Positions 1 to 13,347 of a DNA stretch of 64,000 nucleotides are shown piece by piece. The notes beneath the pieces were generated by a model. It made no database searches, was not told where the DNA came from, and was given only the letters and a program-made list of their open reading frames with translations. The position numbers and the translations under genes are program-made. Source of the stretch: Hypomyces perniciosus. Its lineage: Eukaryota > Ascomycota > Sordariomycetes > Hypocreales > Hypocreaceae. The DNA lies in contig SPDT01000007.1 of assembly GCA_008477525.1 (NCBI GenBank), forward strand, positions 6,448,001-6,512,000, read 5' to 3'. Every line of letters begins with the position of its first letter. Within the stretch, counting starts at the first letter, position 1.

Positions 1-1817
1 TATATTAAAGATATAACATTACAAAGTATATATTTATTACCTTATGATATACAATAGGCTGAAAGGAGAGAATGATGGATAATGGATGAAGGAAAAGAAA
101 GGAAAGGGAAGGATACGCTTTTATGCGTATCACCTTATTCTAGCTAACTAAAAGTCGGTTATAACCTTAACTAAACCTATTCTGTCTAGCTAGACTAACT
201 AATGTAACTTTAGATAATATAGCATTAAATACAGTTATAGGCTATTAAACCAGTATCCTAACTAAAAGCTATTTAGCCTAAAAGCCTAAAAGCCTAAAAT
301 AGCTATTATAACTAAATTATAACTAGTCTTTTAATTTAAAAATATAAAGGTATATTATTTTAAAGGGCAGTAATTAATATATAGTATAAGTTTTTTTCCC
401 TTTTTTTTAATTAATATTATTATATATATTAAAAAAGTGGGCAGAAATAAAAAAGGCTAAGAATTAAATGGCTTAGTATAAATAAAGCTACAACAAGCTA
501 AATATAAAATTTAATATTTTTATAAAAAGAGAAAGGTAATTTAGATATAGGAGTGTTATAGGCTAGGCTATATCTCCCGGAATTACAACTACGCCAAATC
601 TGGAAACATAACTAATACTAGACCGCCTACCTAATTAGGAAACCACCTTAGCCATAACCCTATACACACAACTATATAACATATATATAGCTAGTATAGA
701 GCCTCCTTCCTTAGCTATAGATAGACAATATAGAGGTGCCCTAGCTATATACTTTCCAGTTAGGCCACACCCGTTATATCTAGTAGTCTTTATTTTATTA
801 AAAGGCACTATATTTATTTTAATATCTCTTTTTACCTACTAACTATATATAGTCTATAAAAAGTCTTTAAAGTCCTTATATAGGTTTATTTAAGTTTTCT
901 TTACTTAAATTAATTATATTTACCTTTAAGAAAAGCTAAATATATATATATTAATTAACTAAACTTTTGTAGGCTTTTAAAAGGGATATATTTCTTTCCC
1001 GCGCCAGCTATTAGCTTAATAAAGCTTAAAAGTATAATAGTAATTGTATAATAGTCTAAGCCTATATCTAGGTTTTTTATAATAATTATTAATATAAGGC
1101 AGTTAAAGAAAATAAAGTGAATATATTTTCTAAAATCCTTTATAAAGGTATTTATAAAGGTAGGGACCAGGTTATATTTATCTGCTTACTTAGTTAATCT
1201 ATTACCTGCAGTATCTAAAACTTAGCCTAATTGCTATATTTAATATAATACATTAAAGTCTCCTATAATAATTAAATTTAAAGGGGGTTAACTTTACCTT
1301 TTAAAAGTTTTTACTATAATATTAAAGGAAACTTTACAGTAAATATTAATAACAATATAGCTATAAACTTTTACCTAGCAAATATAGTTACTCTTTAATC
1401 CTAAAGGCAAGAGTTATTAATACAATAGATTTAGTGATTTCTTAATATATATAAAGATAAAAGGTTTAGTTTCCGTTTAATTATTAAATAAATTAAATAC
1501 TTAAAAGCTAAAATATAATTTTATTTATTTCTTAAATAATATAATATCCTAATAAATCTATAGCTTTTAAATAAATATAATATTAAAGCTGTTTTCCTAA
1601 GCTAGTAAAAGGGCTATATTATAAGACTATCCCTATTTACTTATTAGCCTAAAAGACTTTTAGGCTAAATATCTTTTAGCAGCTCTAATAAAGCTTATTG
1701 TTTATAAAGCCTCTTTTTTTAATTTATTTTCCTTTAAAAGGGCATTAATTTCACTCCCTATTTCTTTTTTAATTAAATCGCTAAAGACTTAAGCAATAAT
1801 TATAAAGCTTATAGTAA
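1..1817 (-). pseudogene. RIP-degraded non-LTR retrotransposon (Tad/I-like LINE), endonuclease part
   Basis: Reading the minus strand from about 1640 down to 1000 gives a recognisable apurinic-type endonuclease (EEP) domain broken by many TAA/TAG codons. The best stretch, around 1290-1050, reads IIIGDFN followed by a DTAGNRLT-like segment and a later FNC, the order expected in Tad1-type LINEs. Stops fall where Gln or Trp is expected, which fits RIP. The N-terminal half of the domain lies at about 1640-1400. The reverse transcriptase part should lie at lower coordinates, but I cannot follow it with confidence in 1-800. A slightly GC-richer patch at 560-780 is unexplained. The relic appears to be interrupted at 1818 by the Gypsy insertion. 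Confidence 0.65.
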
Positions 1818-1822
1818 GGTCT

Positions 1823-1984
1823 TGTTACAGCACCAAACCTGCCCTTTAATGACTCATCAGCATCACGTGCGTCATCACGTAATAACTTGGTCCTACACCT
1901 TCGAACCATATTCTCATAGCTTTTTCCCTTGTTTAAGGCACAATAAAGATATTACCTTAACCCGCTGTTCTGTATACTATAATA
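1823..1984 (+). repeat. 5' LTR of the Gypsy element (162 bp)
   Basis: Begins TGTTACAGCACC and ends in AATA (ancestral ..CA changed by C-to-T). It aligns over its full length with 8267-8428, with mostly C/T differences. The short open frame at 1822-2040 lies largely inside this LTR and is not a gene. Confidence 0.9.
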
Positions 1985-4900
1985 GTTTATGCCTTCCTAT
2001 AACAACTGCGCCATTACCCCTAGCCCTTAACCCTGCCTAAAAAGAATTAATAAAGTCGCCAATAGCCTAGTCGCAATACTATAAAAAGCCCTATATCTTA
2101 CAGGAAATTCACTAATCCTTAACTATAGCGAGACTTTAAGCCTAAAAGCCTATATCCCTACAGTAAAAGAATATACTTTAGCCCAGCTCTTTAGCCTATA
2201 CCTAATTCCCTAGCCTGCATTTAACCCAAGAATATTAAAGTAAAAATAAAAAGCGTAAAGGGGGAACCTAATTAAAAAGTAAAGCTCGCCAATTACTTCC
2301 GCAACTAGCTTTATATCTATACTATCTTAAAAGCTTATAATAATAACTGTAACCTAACCCTATAGCTTTAAGCACTAAAACTTAAGCAGTTCTTTAATAT
2401 TATCTTTAATTACTTTTAAAACTAAAAGTATAACTTTAATATAGCCTTAAAATAAAAGGAGTCTAAAAATACTGCTATTATTAAAAAGTTAAAGCTTACT
2501 TAATATAAAGTCTAAAGCTAAAGCAATATAATTAATAAATTTATTAAAGCTAAAAGTAATAATATCCTTAAGCATTAAATTAATAACTTTAAAGATAAAT
2601 TTAATATTAAAGATAAAGATATAAAAACCTATTAATAAAAGTATATAAACTAGTATTCTACTATACTATATAATATTATAATTAATATTAAATACTTTAA
2701 TACCCTTTATAAATATATCCTCTATATTAGCAGTTAACTAAATAATAATACCTATAATTTAATATAAAAGGCATTTAACTATATTATAATAAAAAAGGAT
2801 AACTATATAATATAAAAATAAAAAAGTAGTAAAACTTTTATTAAATTCCTAGACTTATAGTATAAAACTTTTAACCTTTCGCGATCCGCTGCCTAAAAGT
2901 TTAATACCTACGATATAGTAAATAAGCTATTCTAGAATTTTATTACTAAATTCTATAAACTAGTAGCCTAAACTGGCAAAACCGATACCTAAAAGGTTAA
3001 TGCCCTTTACTTTAAAGTATTTAAAGAGATAGCTGCTGCCTTTATTAATAAAAGCAATAAGCCTATAAGTAAAGATAATTAATTTACTTAAAGAACTTTT
3101 AATTAAAAAGTTTATAATAACCTTAAAGAGCAGGCCTATTATACTAAACTTAAAGGCAACCGCAAGTTTAAAAAGCTAAACAGTAACTATACTCTTTAAT
3201 AAACCCTGCCTTAAAATAAATTAAACCCTTTAAAGTAAAAAAACACAGGCAATCCTATATAGTTAAATACTATATCCTTTACTTTATAATATAAAGAATA
3301 TTAATAACTCTATAACCTATATTACTATTATAGCAGCTAATATATAGTTAGTAATTATATAGAAAAGCAGAAAGCTAATACTATAAGACCTTAAACCTTA
3401 TAGGATATAATAGCGGCTTTTTAAGACACGGAATATATTAAAGCAATAGCACTATAGCGCCTTAAGGCAGGGTATATATCCTAAGCTAGGGAAAAGGTAT
3501 ACCAGTACTATAAGTTCCCACTCCCTAATTCCTGCAATATTAGCACTTCTTAGCTTAAAGAAATAACCCACTATATTACAGGAACCTATTCCTATACTAT
3601 ATTAATAAAACTAGCTTTATTAAAGGATTAGTTACCTTTAGTAATATACTTGCCTATAAAGATATAACTTTTAATATAAAAAGGCAGGGAAAAGAATAGC
3701 TTCTTAACAATATTGTATTAAGAAATGTAATAGAATATTAGAATAGCCTATAAATCTAATGCCTTTATAGATATAATAGATTATTATTAATAATAGACTA
3801 TTAATTTTAAATACTATAAATAGTAAATTACTATTTATTTATATTATATTATTCCTCGCGCATTTACTGGTAACTGTATTAACCTTTATTAATAGTAGCT
3901 ATTTAGTATAAGGCTTTATAGACCAGCATTTTCTTTAAAAGTCCTAAATCCTAATAATGCAATTGCCTAAACTAAAGAGCCTTATCTTAGCTAATAGCAA
4001 AGCAGCAGTATAGTTCACTAACTATATAATCCTAAATATAGGAATAAAGGAATATAGAAAGCTATATATATATTTTTATTACTAACCTTTTAAATTAAAA
4101 CCCCTTTATCTTTAAAATACTATAGCTATAGCAATATAATCCTAATATTAACTAGCCTATATTAACAGTTACCTTTAACTTACAATACTATTTAATAAAT
4201 TATTGCCCTTAAACCTACACTGCATTAATAATTCCTAGCCTAATAACTATTCTATATAATATTAATATCCCAGGCAAACCCTTAAAGTCAGTACTTTATA
4301 CTATTAGCGAGAAATAAAACAATATATTAAAGAGAATAAAAAAAAAGGTTAAGAAGAAAGTTAGGTTCTAAGCCTATATGAAAAGTATACTAAAAGAAAT
4401 AATGCCTTAATAAAGAGAAAGGGACCTATATATTAACCTTATATTAATATTAAAGCAAAATTATTACTGTATTTATTAATTTAATAACTATAAGGGACTA
4501 GAGACTAAAGTATAAATAATACTAAATAAGCCTTTAACACTAGTTTTAATAATGCTTATAGCCAGTAGCTATTAATATCTATATTAATATAACCTAGTAT
4601 AACTCCTTAAGCTAAGTATACTAATACCCAATAAGCCTATAGCGGTAGCGCTATATAAGTAACTTAACTTAATAGATATCTAAATATCTGCTATAATATT
4701 ATTTATCTAGTTCTATAAAGACCTATTTGCCTAATATATAAAATTAACTTAGGCAGACTTGGCAGAAAATATATAAAAGCAGGAATATAAAGTGTACTAA
4801 CTATTAAAGTTTAATAAAGATACCTTTATAAATGTATTATAAAGATAGGGCAGCTTTATAGTAGTATAAATATTATTCCCTATAGCTTTTTATAAATTCC

Positions 4901-5099
4901 TCGTATACTGCTATAGCAGAAAGCACCTTTAAAGGATATTAAAGTCTAATATTAACAAGTTTATAAAAGTAAAGCCAAAATTAACAGAAAATAATATTTA
5001 AAAGAAACTTCTTAATTAGCTATAAAATAAAATTATCAGCTTCCTCTTATAACTAGTAAACAAGCTTCCCTTTAAGAGATTATAGGACTATAAAATCAA

Positions 5100-5850
5100 G
5101 CTTTTATTAGGGAAAGAACTACTATATTAAAAGAACCGCCTAATATTATTAAATAAACTCTAGGTTATAAGAAAATAGCTAGACAAGAACCTAGCTAAAG
5201 GATTTATTAAGGAATCTAGAGTAAGATATACTGCCCCCTTACTCTTCGCTGCAAAACCTAGAAAAGGCGTTTATATTTATTAGGACTACCAAAGCCTTAA
5301 TAACATTACTATAAAGAATCGCTACCTATTACCGCTAATCTAAGAAATATTAAATACTCTATATAATGCTAGATTTTATATTAAACTAGATATAATAGCC
5401 GCCTTTAATAAACTCAGAATTATAAAGGGATATAAATAAAAGATAGCTTTTATAACCTAGTTTAGGCTATTTAAAATCTTTATTATACCTTTTAGCCTTT
5501 ATAATACCCTAGCCTCTTTCTAACATTATATTAACTATACCTTATATAATTTACTTAATAAGATTTATATAGCCTACTTTAACAATATCCTAGTCTACTT
5601 AGCTATATAAAAGGAATATTAATAATATATATAAGAAATTATAGATAAATTAATCGATATAGGTCTTTAAGTTAATATTAAAAAATGCAAATTTAAGACA
5701 ATAAAAATAAAGTACCTTAGCCTAATTATTATAAATAATAGTATTAAAATAGACCCTAAGAAAGTGGCTGCAATTGTAAATTAAAAGAGACCTTTAAACC
5801 TCTATAAACTTTAATACTTCCTAGGCTTTGCGAATTTCTATTAGCAGTTT
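5100..5850 (+). pseudogene. Gypsy reverse transcriptase relic
   Basis: The plus-strand translation shows the Ty3/Gypsy RT signature in order: a KPRKGVY-like segment near 5258, FYIKLDIIAAFNKLRI near 5374 (the first catalytic Asp block), a SLYNTLASF segment near 5500, AYFNNILVY near 5573 (the catalytic YxDD box with both Asp changed to Asn by G-to-A), and LGFANFY-stop-QFI near 5820. The catalytic aspartates and several Gln codons are lost, which fits RIP on both strands. Confidence 0.85.
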
Positions 5851-6949
5851 ATTAAAGACTTCTCTAATATCTATAAACCTTTAAATAGCCTTTTAAGAAA
5901 AGATATACTATAGAATTAAACAGAACTCTATACTGCTGCGTTTAACTGTTTTAAAACCTAGTTTATAACCGCCTTAATCCTCGCCTTCTTTAACTATAAT
6001 AAAAAGACAGTCCTAGAAATAGATACCTTAAACTAGGTATTTAATAGTATTCTCTTTTAGTATAATAAAAATAGTGTTTTGCGATTAATAGTATACTTTT
6101 TATTAAAGCATTTACCTGCTAAATGCAATTATAAGATTTATAATAAAGAACTGCTAGCTATTATTAAATTATTAAAAGAATAGCGCCTTAAGCTTTAAGG
6201 CACAGAAAATGAATTCGAGATTATTATAAACTATAAAAACCTAAAATACTTTACAACTATTAAAGTATTAAATTAAAGATAAATCTGCTAGTTTAAATTC
6301 CTATCCTAGTATAATTTCTAGATTATTTATCGATTTAGGTTAAAAGCAGTAAGGTTTAATGCGTTAAGTAGGAGATTTTAAGATATCCCAGTAAAGTTAA
6401 ACTAAGATAATAGCTGGTTAAAAGAAAAAAAGAGAACCTTACTCCTGGAAAGCCGCTTTAACCCCTATATTTATATTAATATTATAGGAAGTATAGATAA
6501 TAAAAACCTTTTTACTGTAATAACTAGCACTTTAATCCTAGACTTAGAGATATCGATTAATAAAATAATCGATAAAGCCTATAAAACATTAAATATAGCG
6601 AGTATTATAATATAAGCGCTTTAAAACCTAGCTATTTAATAATAGCCTAAGAGTATTTAAGGTAACCTAAAGGCAGCGATATAAGACTTTTAGATCTATA
6701 GTAATTAAATATATTACTAGGAATAACTTTTCTTTTTATTAATAGATAAAGTAAAGATATAAATTATATATTAAATATACTTTTCTAGGCTAAAGGGATA
6801 CTTAAAATAAGTGAAAACGCTAAACCTCTTTAACTATATATACTAGTAGCTATAAATATCAGCTAATATTAACACTTTTATTAAAGGTTATAATTTATAC
6901 TTTTAAATAAAGTTAAATAGGTCTACTCTTTTAGGATTTTTAAAACTAT

Positions 6950-7500
6950 TGCTAATACTATTCTAGGCCTAAAGTAATATCTCAGTAAACTATATTACAC
7001 TACTGCCTAACTATAACTAGCAGGGCTTAATCTATAAGAATATCCTTATAGTAGTATACCGCTTAATAAAAATGCACTATTTTATCGCTACCTGTATATT
7101 TAATATTAAAGAATTTACTAATGCCTTTATTTTGCGCATCTATGCCTTATATAAAGCCCTAGAAATAATTATATTAGACTAGGGTACCTAGTTTATATTT
7201 AAGTTTTAAAAACAGCTATCCTAATAATTTAGAATTTACCTTAAATATTCCTTAGCCTATTATCTAAAGACTAATAGCTAGACTATACAGCTAAATATAG
7301 GGGTAAAGTAGTATTTTAGGCAGTTTATAAATTTTCACTAAAACAATTAAATAAACTAGTTACTATTTATAGAGTTTACCTAAAATAATTAAATATTTAA
7401 GATAATAGGAATTTTACTATTCTTTATAAATTATAGTTTTCACCTGCGCTTAAAAGTTAAGCCTTTAAACCCCTGCCCGCTAAACCTATTTATCGCCTAA
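6950..7500 (+). pseudogene. Gypsy integrase core relic
   Basis: Near 7170 the frame reads a degenerate SDRGTQF-type block with Arg and Gln turned to stops. Downstream there are degenerate segments in the position of the integrase catalytic core and C-terminal region. Assigned from order and spacing after the RT; individual catalytic residues are only partly visible. Confidence 0.6.
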
Positions 7501-7959
7501 AAGAGGAGTTTCTATAAAGTAAATACTATAGCTAAGCATTTCCAATAAATCCTAGACTAACTAAAAGCCCTCGCAATATAATTAATCGCTTAATATAAAG
7601 CCGCAGCCAATATATTAAAGGAGGACTTATATTAATTTACAGTTAATAAAAAGGTATAGTTAAAGATTAAATACCTTAAAATAAACTGCCTAATAAAGAA
7701 AAGAAATAATAAATAGGTGGGCCTATATAAAATCTTTAATATATACCTTTAAGCTTATTAACTTAAACTCTTTAACTATATCTGCATTTTCCCTGTATTC
7801 TATAACTTTCTTTTTAGACTACTAGCAGTCAATAAAGCAGGCTAATAGAAATATCTGCTAAGATAAAATACTATTAATAAGCGAGAGAATAAGAATATGC
7901 GGGGATGAATCCTTAAAAGAGATAACGAGATAAATAAAGTAGTAGAAAAGTGGGAATTT

Positions 7960-8180
7960 AATAAGATCCTTAACTGCTATAATAAGGATAGCCTATACTA
8001 TTATATAGCCTAGAAATACTATACACTAAGCTGGCAACCCGCGAAAGACCTGAAAGGACAAAACGCCGCCCTCCTAGAATACTATATAAAAAACCCCGAC
8101 AAGCCCGGCCCGCCTGCCTAGGTTAAAAAGAGGAAGATAACCGACTAGCCGGACCCGCGACGCAGCAGCCGCTTATAATG
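7960..8180 (+). pseudogene. Chromodomain at the C-terminus of the Gypsy polyprotein
   Basis: The stretch 7985-8150 reads LYYYIAWKYYT..SWQPAKDL..A..LLEYY, a recognisable chromodomain with one Trp codon now TAG. Chromodomains mark the chromoviral branch of Ty3/Gypsy elements and can steer integration to heterochromatin. This last 200 bp is less mutated than the rest of the interior and keeps normal GC. Confidence 0.7.
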
Positions 8181-8266
8181 GAATTGATATAATAGGAGGA
8201 TTGGAATATATATATAGTTTTGGAATAGCTATTTGGGGGCAAATAGAGTTTAAAAGGGGGGGGTAC

Positions 8267-8428
8267 TGTCACGGCACTAAACCTGCCCTCTAATAACTCA
8301 TCAGCATTACGTGCGTCCTTATATAATGACTTAGTCCTACACCTTCAAACCATATTCTTATAGCTTCTTCCCTTGTTCAAGGCACAACAAAGATATTACC
8401 TTAACCCGCTGTTCCGTATGCCGTAATA
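8267..8428 (+). repeat. 3' LTR of the Gypsy element (162 bp)
   Basis: Starts TGTCACGGCACT right after the polypurine tract and is followed by the GGTCT duplication at 8429-8433. It is slightly less C-to-T mutated than the 5' LTR. Confidence 0.9.
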
Positions 8429-8433
8429 GGTCT

Positions 8434-11409
8434 ATTTTAAGTAAAGACTTTTACTTATTAATAAAGTCACTTTTTATATTAGTAGGTTCTTTTACTTTTC
8501 AAGGGGGTCCTTTAATATATTTCCTTCCTATATTAAAAGAGCTAGTTATAGTTAAAGGGGAAGGGGTTTATTTACTAAAACTAATAGTTATAGCGCTTTA
8601 TTTCTAGCTAGCGCTATTCCAGCTAGCAGCAGTAATATTAGTAATAGCAGTACTTAAAGTAGCAGCGTTTAAATTGCAGTTTAAAGCCTAGGCTTTAACT
8701 ATAAAGACTTTCAGGTTACTTTTTAGGAATTCTTTAATGCCTAGTTCTTTAATACCCTTTAATTATTTTTTAATAATATATATTTTAATACTATTATATA
8801 AAGTAAAATATATATAGCAGTTAATACAGTTAAAGAGATATAGGCTATAATAGTTAATATATTAAAGGGGCTATTAATACTTTTCTTTTTCTTTAAATAT
8901 ATAATTATACTTACTATAATTCTTATACTTTAATATCTTAATGCAGCCCTTTAAGTTATAAAAGCCTAAATACTAATTGCATTAAATAATCTTATCTTTT
9001 TCAATCTATATCTTTATTAAAGCAGAGGTACTAAATAACTTAAAGCCTATATATATATTTTCCTTAAATATTATAAACTAATTATATATATTAATAGTTT
9101 TACTAAAAGGCGCTTTTTAATAAAATACTAGAAAAGACTTAGCCTATATCGAGTCCTATACCTCTATTAAGATTAATATATTAATAGGGTATATTCTTAT
9201 AGTATTGATATAAGATTTAAGGACCCTTTATATAAAAAAACTCTTCCAAGTATTTATTTCTTTAATCTTTATACCACTAGCCTTAGCGACTAGCTTAAAG
9301 GCTAAGACTTTCTTTTTAATAACCTTATCTTTTATTTAATAGGCGAAGCTTAACTTTATTTCCTAAAATAAATAATATCTTTATTCCTAAAACCTCCGAT
9401 TTTAATAACTTTTTACTTAGCTTTAATAGCAGTAATCTTTTTTAGCTATAGTCTTAAAGGACTTAAAAGAAAATTCTATTATTAGTTTTCTTTATTATTA
9501 CTGTTTATTTTAAGTTTATTTAATATTTCGTAATAAAGGCTAGCCTGCTATTATTTTAAAAGGTTAGTTTTATTTTTTTTCCTTAAAGCGGAGGGTTTTT
9601 ATCTATAATACTATTTCCGGCAGCGACTATAGCCTATATAACTTATTTCTAGCTATTAATTAATAGGGGGGGGGAGGCCTAGTCCTACTTTAAAAGTAAG
9701 GCTTTATTAACTGTCGTTTATTATCCCTTTAAGTAAATATATTAACTGGTTAAGTAATTGCCAGTTAAGCGATAAAGGGATTCCTGCCTAACTTTTTAAA
9801 GTCTATAATAGCCTTTAAAAAAAAGGCCTTTAAGGGCGTCTATAAATGCTTTACTTGTTTATATAGCCGCTAAAAGGTAATATTTCCTTTAGTGTTTCGC
9901 TAAATAGTTATTTATAGCTTAAGCTACCAAGAATAAAACTTCTTATTTAACTCTTTAAATTATATTAATTTCTTTAGTCTATATAAAGATTTTATACGCT
10001 ATAGTAGACTTTTTACTATTATTAAAGGCAGGTGCTTTTATTAGCCTGCTTTAAAGGGAGAAAGAAAGGCTTTCCTAGGTCCCTTTTAAAAAAAGAAAGA
10101 CACTAAGTTTTATATTAGAACTGAAATTGAGTCTAGGGATATTAATTTCAATATATTTATCGTTAATGCAGCGTTTTTTAAGCGTAATTAAAAGGATTAT
10201 AGCCACCTTTTACCTTAAAAGTAAAAGAGTGCCTTTTTTCTTAAGTTATTAAAGTGCTATTCGCTTAATAGTAGTAAAGTTTAATTATCCCTAGTTTACT
10301 TAAAGTCTAATAGTATTTACTATTTTTCTTTAAATGCCTAGGAGGGGCGAGAGAGTGTTATTAAGCTTATTTTTCTTAATAGCTAGTTAAAAGGTTATAG
10401 AATTTTAATAAGTGGGTACTTAAAAGGTAGGCTACCTATAGGTATAGGAGGGAAGCTTAAACTAGTATAATATTCTCTTTTATAAAATTAAGCTTTATTC
10501 CCTATTTCTTTATACTTTATATATACCTATACTGCGCTCTATTACAAGATCTATATTAAATTCTAATAATAAATTAAAGTTTAAGGAATTAAAGTCTTTT
10601 AAAGAAAAAAAGGCTTTAAAAGTTTAATTATAAACTAGAAAGGCAAAACTAATAGATTAAGTATTATTTAATTTCTAGTTTTTTTATCCTTTAATCTTTC
10701 TTCCTTTCTTAAATTTAAGACCTAGCTTTTAAATTTTATTAGAATTATTTAAGGGCTTTTAGCTATAATTAGCTTTATTAACCTTATAAGCATTAAAAGC
10801 TGGATTCTTAGTTTCTTTTAATATATTTACTATAAGGAATTAAAGGGATATACTATTAGTCTATTATTTAATAGCTATTAAAGTTTTAATAGTTCCTTTA
10901 ATTTTCTTTATCTATTTAAAAAAAGTCTTTTTAAAACATTAAATATTAATTAATTTAATTTTAACTATTTATATTAACTTTAATAATAGCTAATTTAGTT
11001 AAAAAGCTATTAAAATTAATATTAAACTCAGTTATTATACCTTTATAGTTTATATAAAATAAAAAGTAAAATTCCCTATAAAAGGATTCTCTTTATAAAT
11101 TATTAAAATAGCTATATTAGTAATAAAGTATAATATAGACTTCGTTTAAACTTAAAATCTAAGCTATAGTAGCAGCTAATATAGCTATAATACTATCATT
11201 TATTGATATAAAAAGTAAAGCCTACTTTAATTTAAAAAGGAAATCTATTATTTTTAATATATTAAAAAAGCAGTATAATCTATAGTATTTAATATTATAG
11301 TAAATAACTGTTTTTATTAGTTAAGGTTAATAGGGCTAGTTAACTTATAGTTTTTTAAAAAAGTTATAGACTTTTTTTAAAGCCTCTTTAATTAAATTAC
11401 TATTAAAAG
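8434..11409. other. AT-rich stretch with an unidentified RIP-degraded coding relic
   Basis: No open gene. On the plus strand about 8600-10480 has long protein-like runs interrupted by RIP-type stops, for example a CFTCLYSR-like segment near 9860 and a lysine-rich KKKDTKFYIRTEIE-like stretch near 10090. Two G-runs occur (9665 and 10330). I cannot name the family; a retroelement gag-like or ORF1 product is possible. 10480-11409 shows only AT-rich sequence. Confidence 0.4.
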
Positions 11410-11489
11410 TATTAAACTAAACTATAAAAGTAAAGACGCCTTTACTAAAAGTAAAGTATATTTTGCAATTTATTAACTGTATTTTAATA
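11410..11489 (-). repeat. 3' LTR (80 bp) of the miniature element
   Basis: Aligns end to end with 11840-11919. It is more AT-rich than its partner, with C-to-T and G-to-A differences. Confidence 0.75.
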
Positions 11490-11839
11490 TTCCCCTTTAA
11501 ATAAACTTTAATTATTAAGAATTAAAAATATAAGCTAGATTAGAACTTATACCTAATTAAATAGCAATTAAAACCATACTACTATATAACTTATTTAAGT
11601 TATATAATCCTTGTAAAATTATAGGTTAAAGTTTAGTTAAACTATAAATAGACTTTAACCTTAGTCTTATTAATAATGCCGATTTATTTAAAGGGTTCCT
11701 AAGTTTTTCCTAGGGTTAAGTCGGTTTAACTTTAAGCTTATTGCTCTTTAGGCTTATTGCCGATTTCCTAGCTTAAAAAAATCTGGGATTTTCTGGGATT
11801 TGAACCTAAGTATAGTAGAAGCAGCAGGGACTCATAACC

Positions 11840-11919
11840 TATTAAACCAAACTGTAAAAGTAAAGACGCCTTCGCTAAAAGCAAGGTATATTTTGCAATT
11901 TATTGGCTGTATTTTAACA
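11840..11919 (-). repeat. 5' LTR (80 bp) of the miniature element
   Basis: Abuts the tRNA-Met-type primer-binding site on its interior side. In minus orientation it begins TGTTAAAATACAGCC. Confidence 0.75.
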
Positions 11920-12839
11920 AAATGTATTAATATTAATTTAAAGTTTAATAATAAAGGCAGAAGGTATTAAGACTTAAAGTTTAGTAGGAGGTATAGTTTA
12001 TTAAATTAATGTTTTAATTAAAATAGACAAATTATTAATAATTTTATTTTAATTTACTATTAGCTCTTTAACTTTATTAAATTAAATTTATTAATTATAA
12101 AGACTTAAGTAAAAATTAACTATCTGGCTAGCTAGTTAAAAATAATTTAAGTTTAATAGTCTAAAAGTTTTATCTTTACTTAAAGGTATAAGGGACTTAT
12201 AACCCTTAAATAAATAATTGATAGCTTTTAACTATATACTATTAAAAGAAATATTAAAAATACCTTTCCTAAATTACTTTATAAATGCTAAGAATATATT
12301 TATATATATAAATTAAAGATAACTGCCTAATAACTCTTTAATAACTACTATATAGCAGTAATAATATTAAAATAATATTAATTCTTTAATTCTTTAAAGA
12401 TTTTAACTGTAAATTAAAGGCTAAAGTATATCTTAGAAAAATTATTTTAAAAAATACTAGTAACCCTTTAAAAGCGCTAAAAAGGCATTAAAGGAAGTAT
12501 AATATATCGTTTCTTAATTTCTAGAAAAAAAGCCAGCAATATACTAAAACTGCAGTTTTTCTAGTTTCTAAACATTAAAGTCTATACTATAATACCTACT
12601 AAACAATAGTATTATAAGCATTAAAGAAAATATAATTCTTTATTCCTAAAATAAGCTTAACTGTAAAAACTAGCTAAAAGGTTATAAATAATAATAAAGA
12701 AAACTATTACATTTCTGCCTTAGAAATTACTCTTTTAAGCTTATAACCTATTAAAATAAAATTATAATAAACCTTATAAAAATATACTTTAACTTTAAAA
12801 GATACACTTAATAGTAATTATAGCAGAAATATTTAAAAG
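11920..12839. other. AT-rich gap, no identifiable feature
   Basis: RIP-type AT-rich DNA. No frame, LTR ends or domain relic that I can identify on either strand. Confidence 0.5.
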
Positions 12840-13325
12840 TATTTCTTAAAAATTAAACAATTTAATTATATTTATTTAAATAAATAATAATAGCTAAAAG
12901 CTGTAAAATAATAATATATAGCTATAATAGTAATTATATAAATAATGGCTTTATCTTTTATAATAGTCCTTTAACCTAAGAATAGTTGTATAGTAGTAGA
13001 ATTAGGTTTATAGCTGCATTCCTATTTTCCGTAAAGTTTATTTATATATAAAATCAATTAAATTGACTTACAGCTATATAAACACGAAACTATTTTAGTT
13101 ATATTTTTTATAATAGCGATTATGCCTATTATATTAAGTTTAGGGTAAGCAGGGTTACTAGTCTTAATTTCATTATTATTATTAAAGATAGCAGAAATCT
13201 CTTAATTTACACTTAAGTTCCGCCAGGAATTTAATTCTAGTATTAGGCCTAGTCTTTAAATCTAGCTGGAGTAGGAAGGTTTTGAATTACACTATATTCT
13301 TTACTTTTAGCCTTCCTTTTTAATA
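12840..13325 (-). repeat. Truncated copy of the 580-bp LTR family
   Basis: Matches the reverse complement of the LTR at 18970-19550 from roughly its 3' quarter to its very start (CCTTTTTAATA at 13325). The left end is too diverged to place exactly. Strongly RIP-mutated. Confidence 0.7.
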
Positions 13326-13347
13326 CCCTTTTTAAAATAAATACTAT

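Larger units (their letters stand above)
1818..8433 (+). mobile_element. Ty3/Gypsy LTR retrotransposon, complete in outline, RIP-inactivated
   Basis: Two 162-bp LTRs (1823-1984 and 8267-8428) flank 6.3 kb of interior. The whole is bordered by the identical 5-bp direct repeat GGTCT (1818-1822 and 8429-8433), which marks the original insertion. A polypurine tract of G residues (about 8253-8263) sits just before the 3' LTR. Interior order on the plus strand is gag-like region, reverse transcriptase, RNase H, integrase, chromodomain, which is the Ty3/Gypsy order. All frames carry many TAG/TAA stops, so the element cannot make protein. It is inserted in the LINE relic on its left. Confidence 0.9.
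11410..11919 (-). mobile_element. Miniature LTR element (TRIM-like), 510 bp, minus orientation
   Basis: Two 80-bp direct repeats (11410-11489 and 11840-11919) with TG..CA-type ends enclose a 350-bp interior with no coding capacity. Read on the minus strand, the LTR at 11840-11919 is followed at once by GGTTATGAGTCCCTGC, a primer-binding site matching the anticodon half of initiator tRNA-Met. The other LTR is preceded by an AAAGGGGAA polypurine tract. Flanking pentamers AAAAG and AAATG match at 4 of 5. These are the hallmarks of a terminal-repeat retrotransposon in miniature. A related interior occurs at 14498-14927. Confidence 0.75.
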
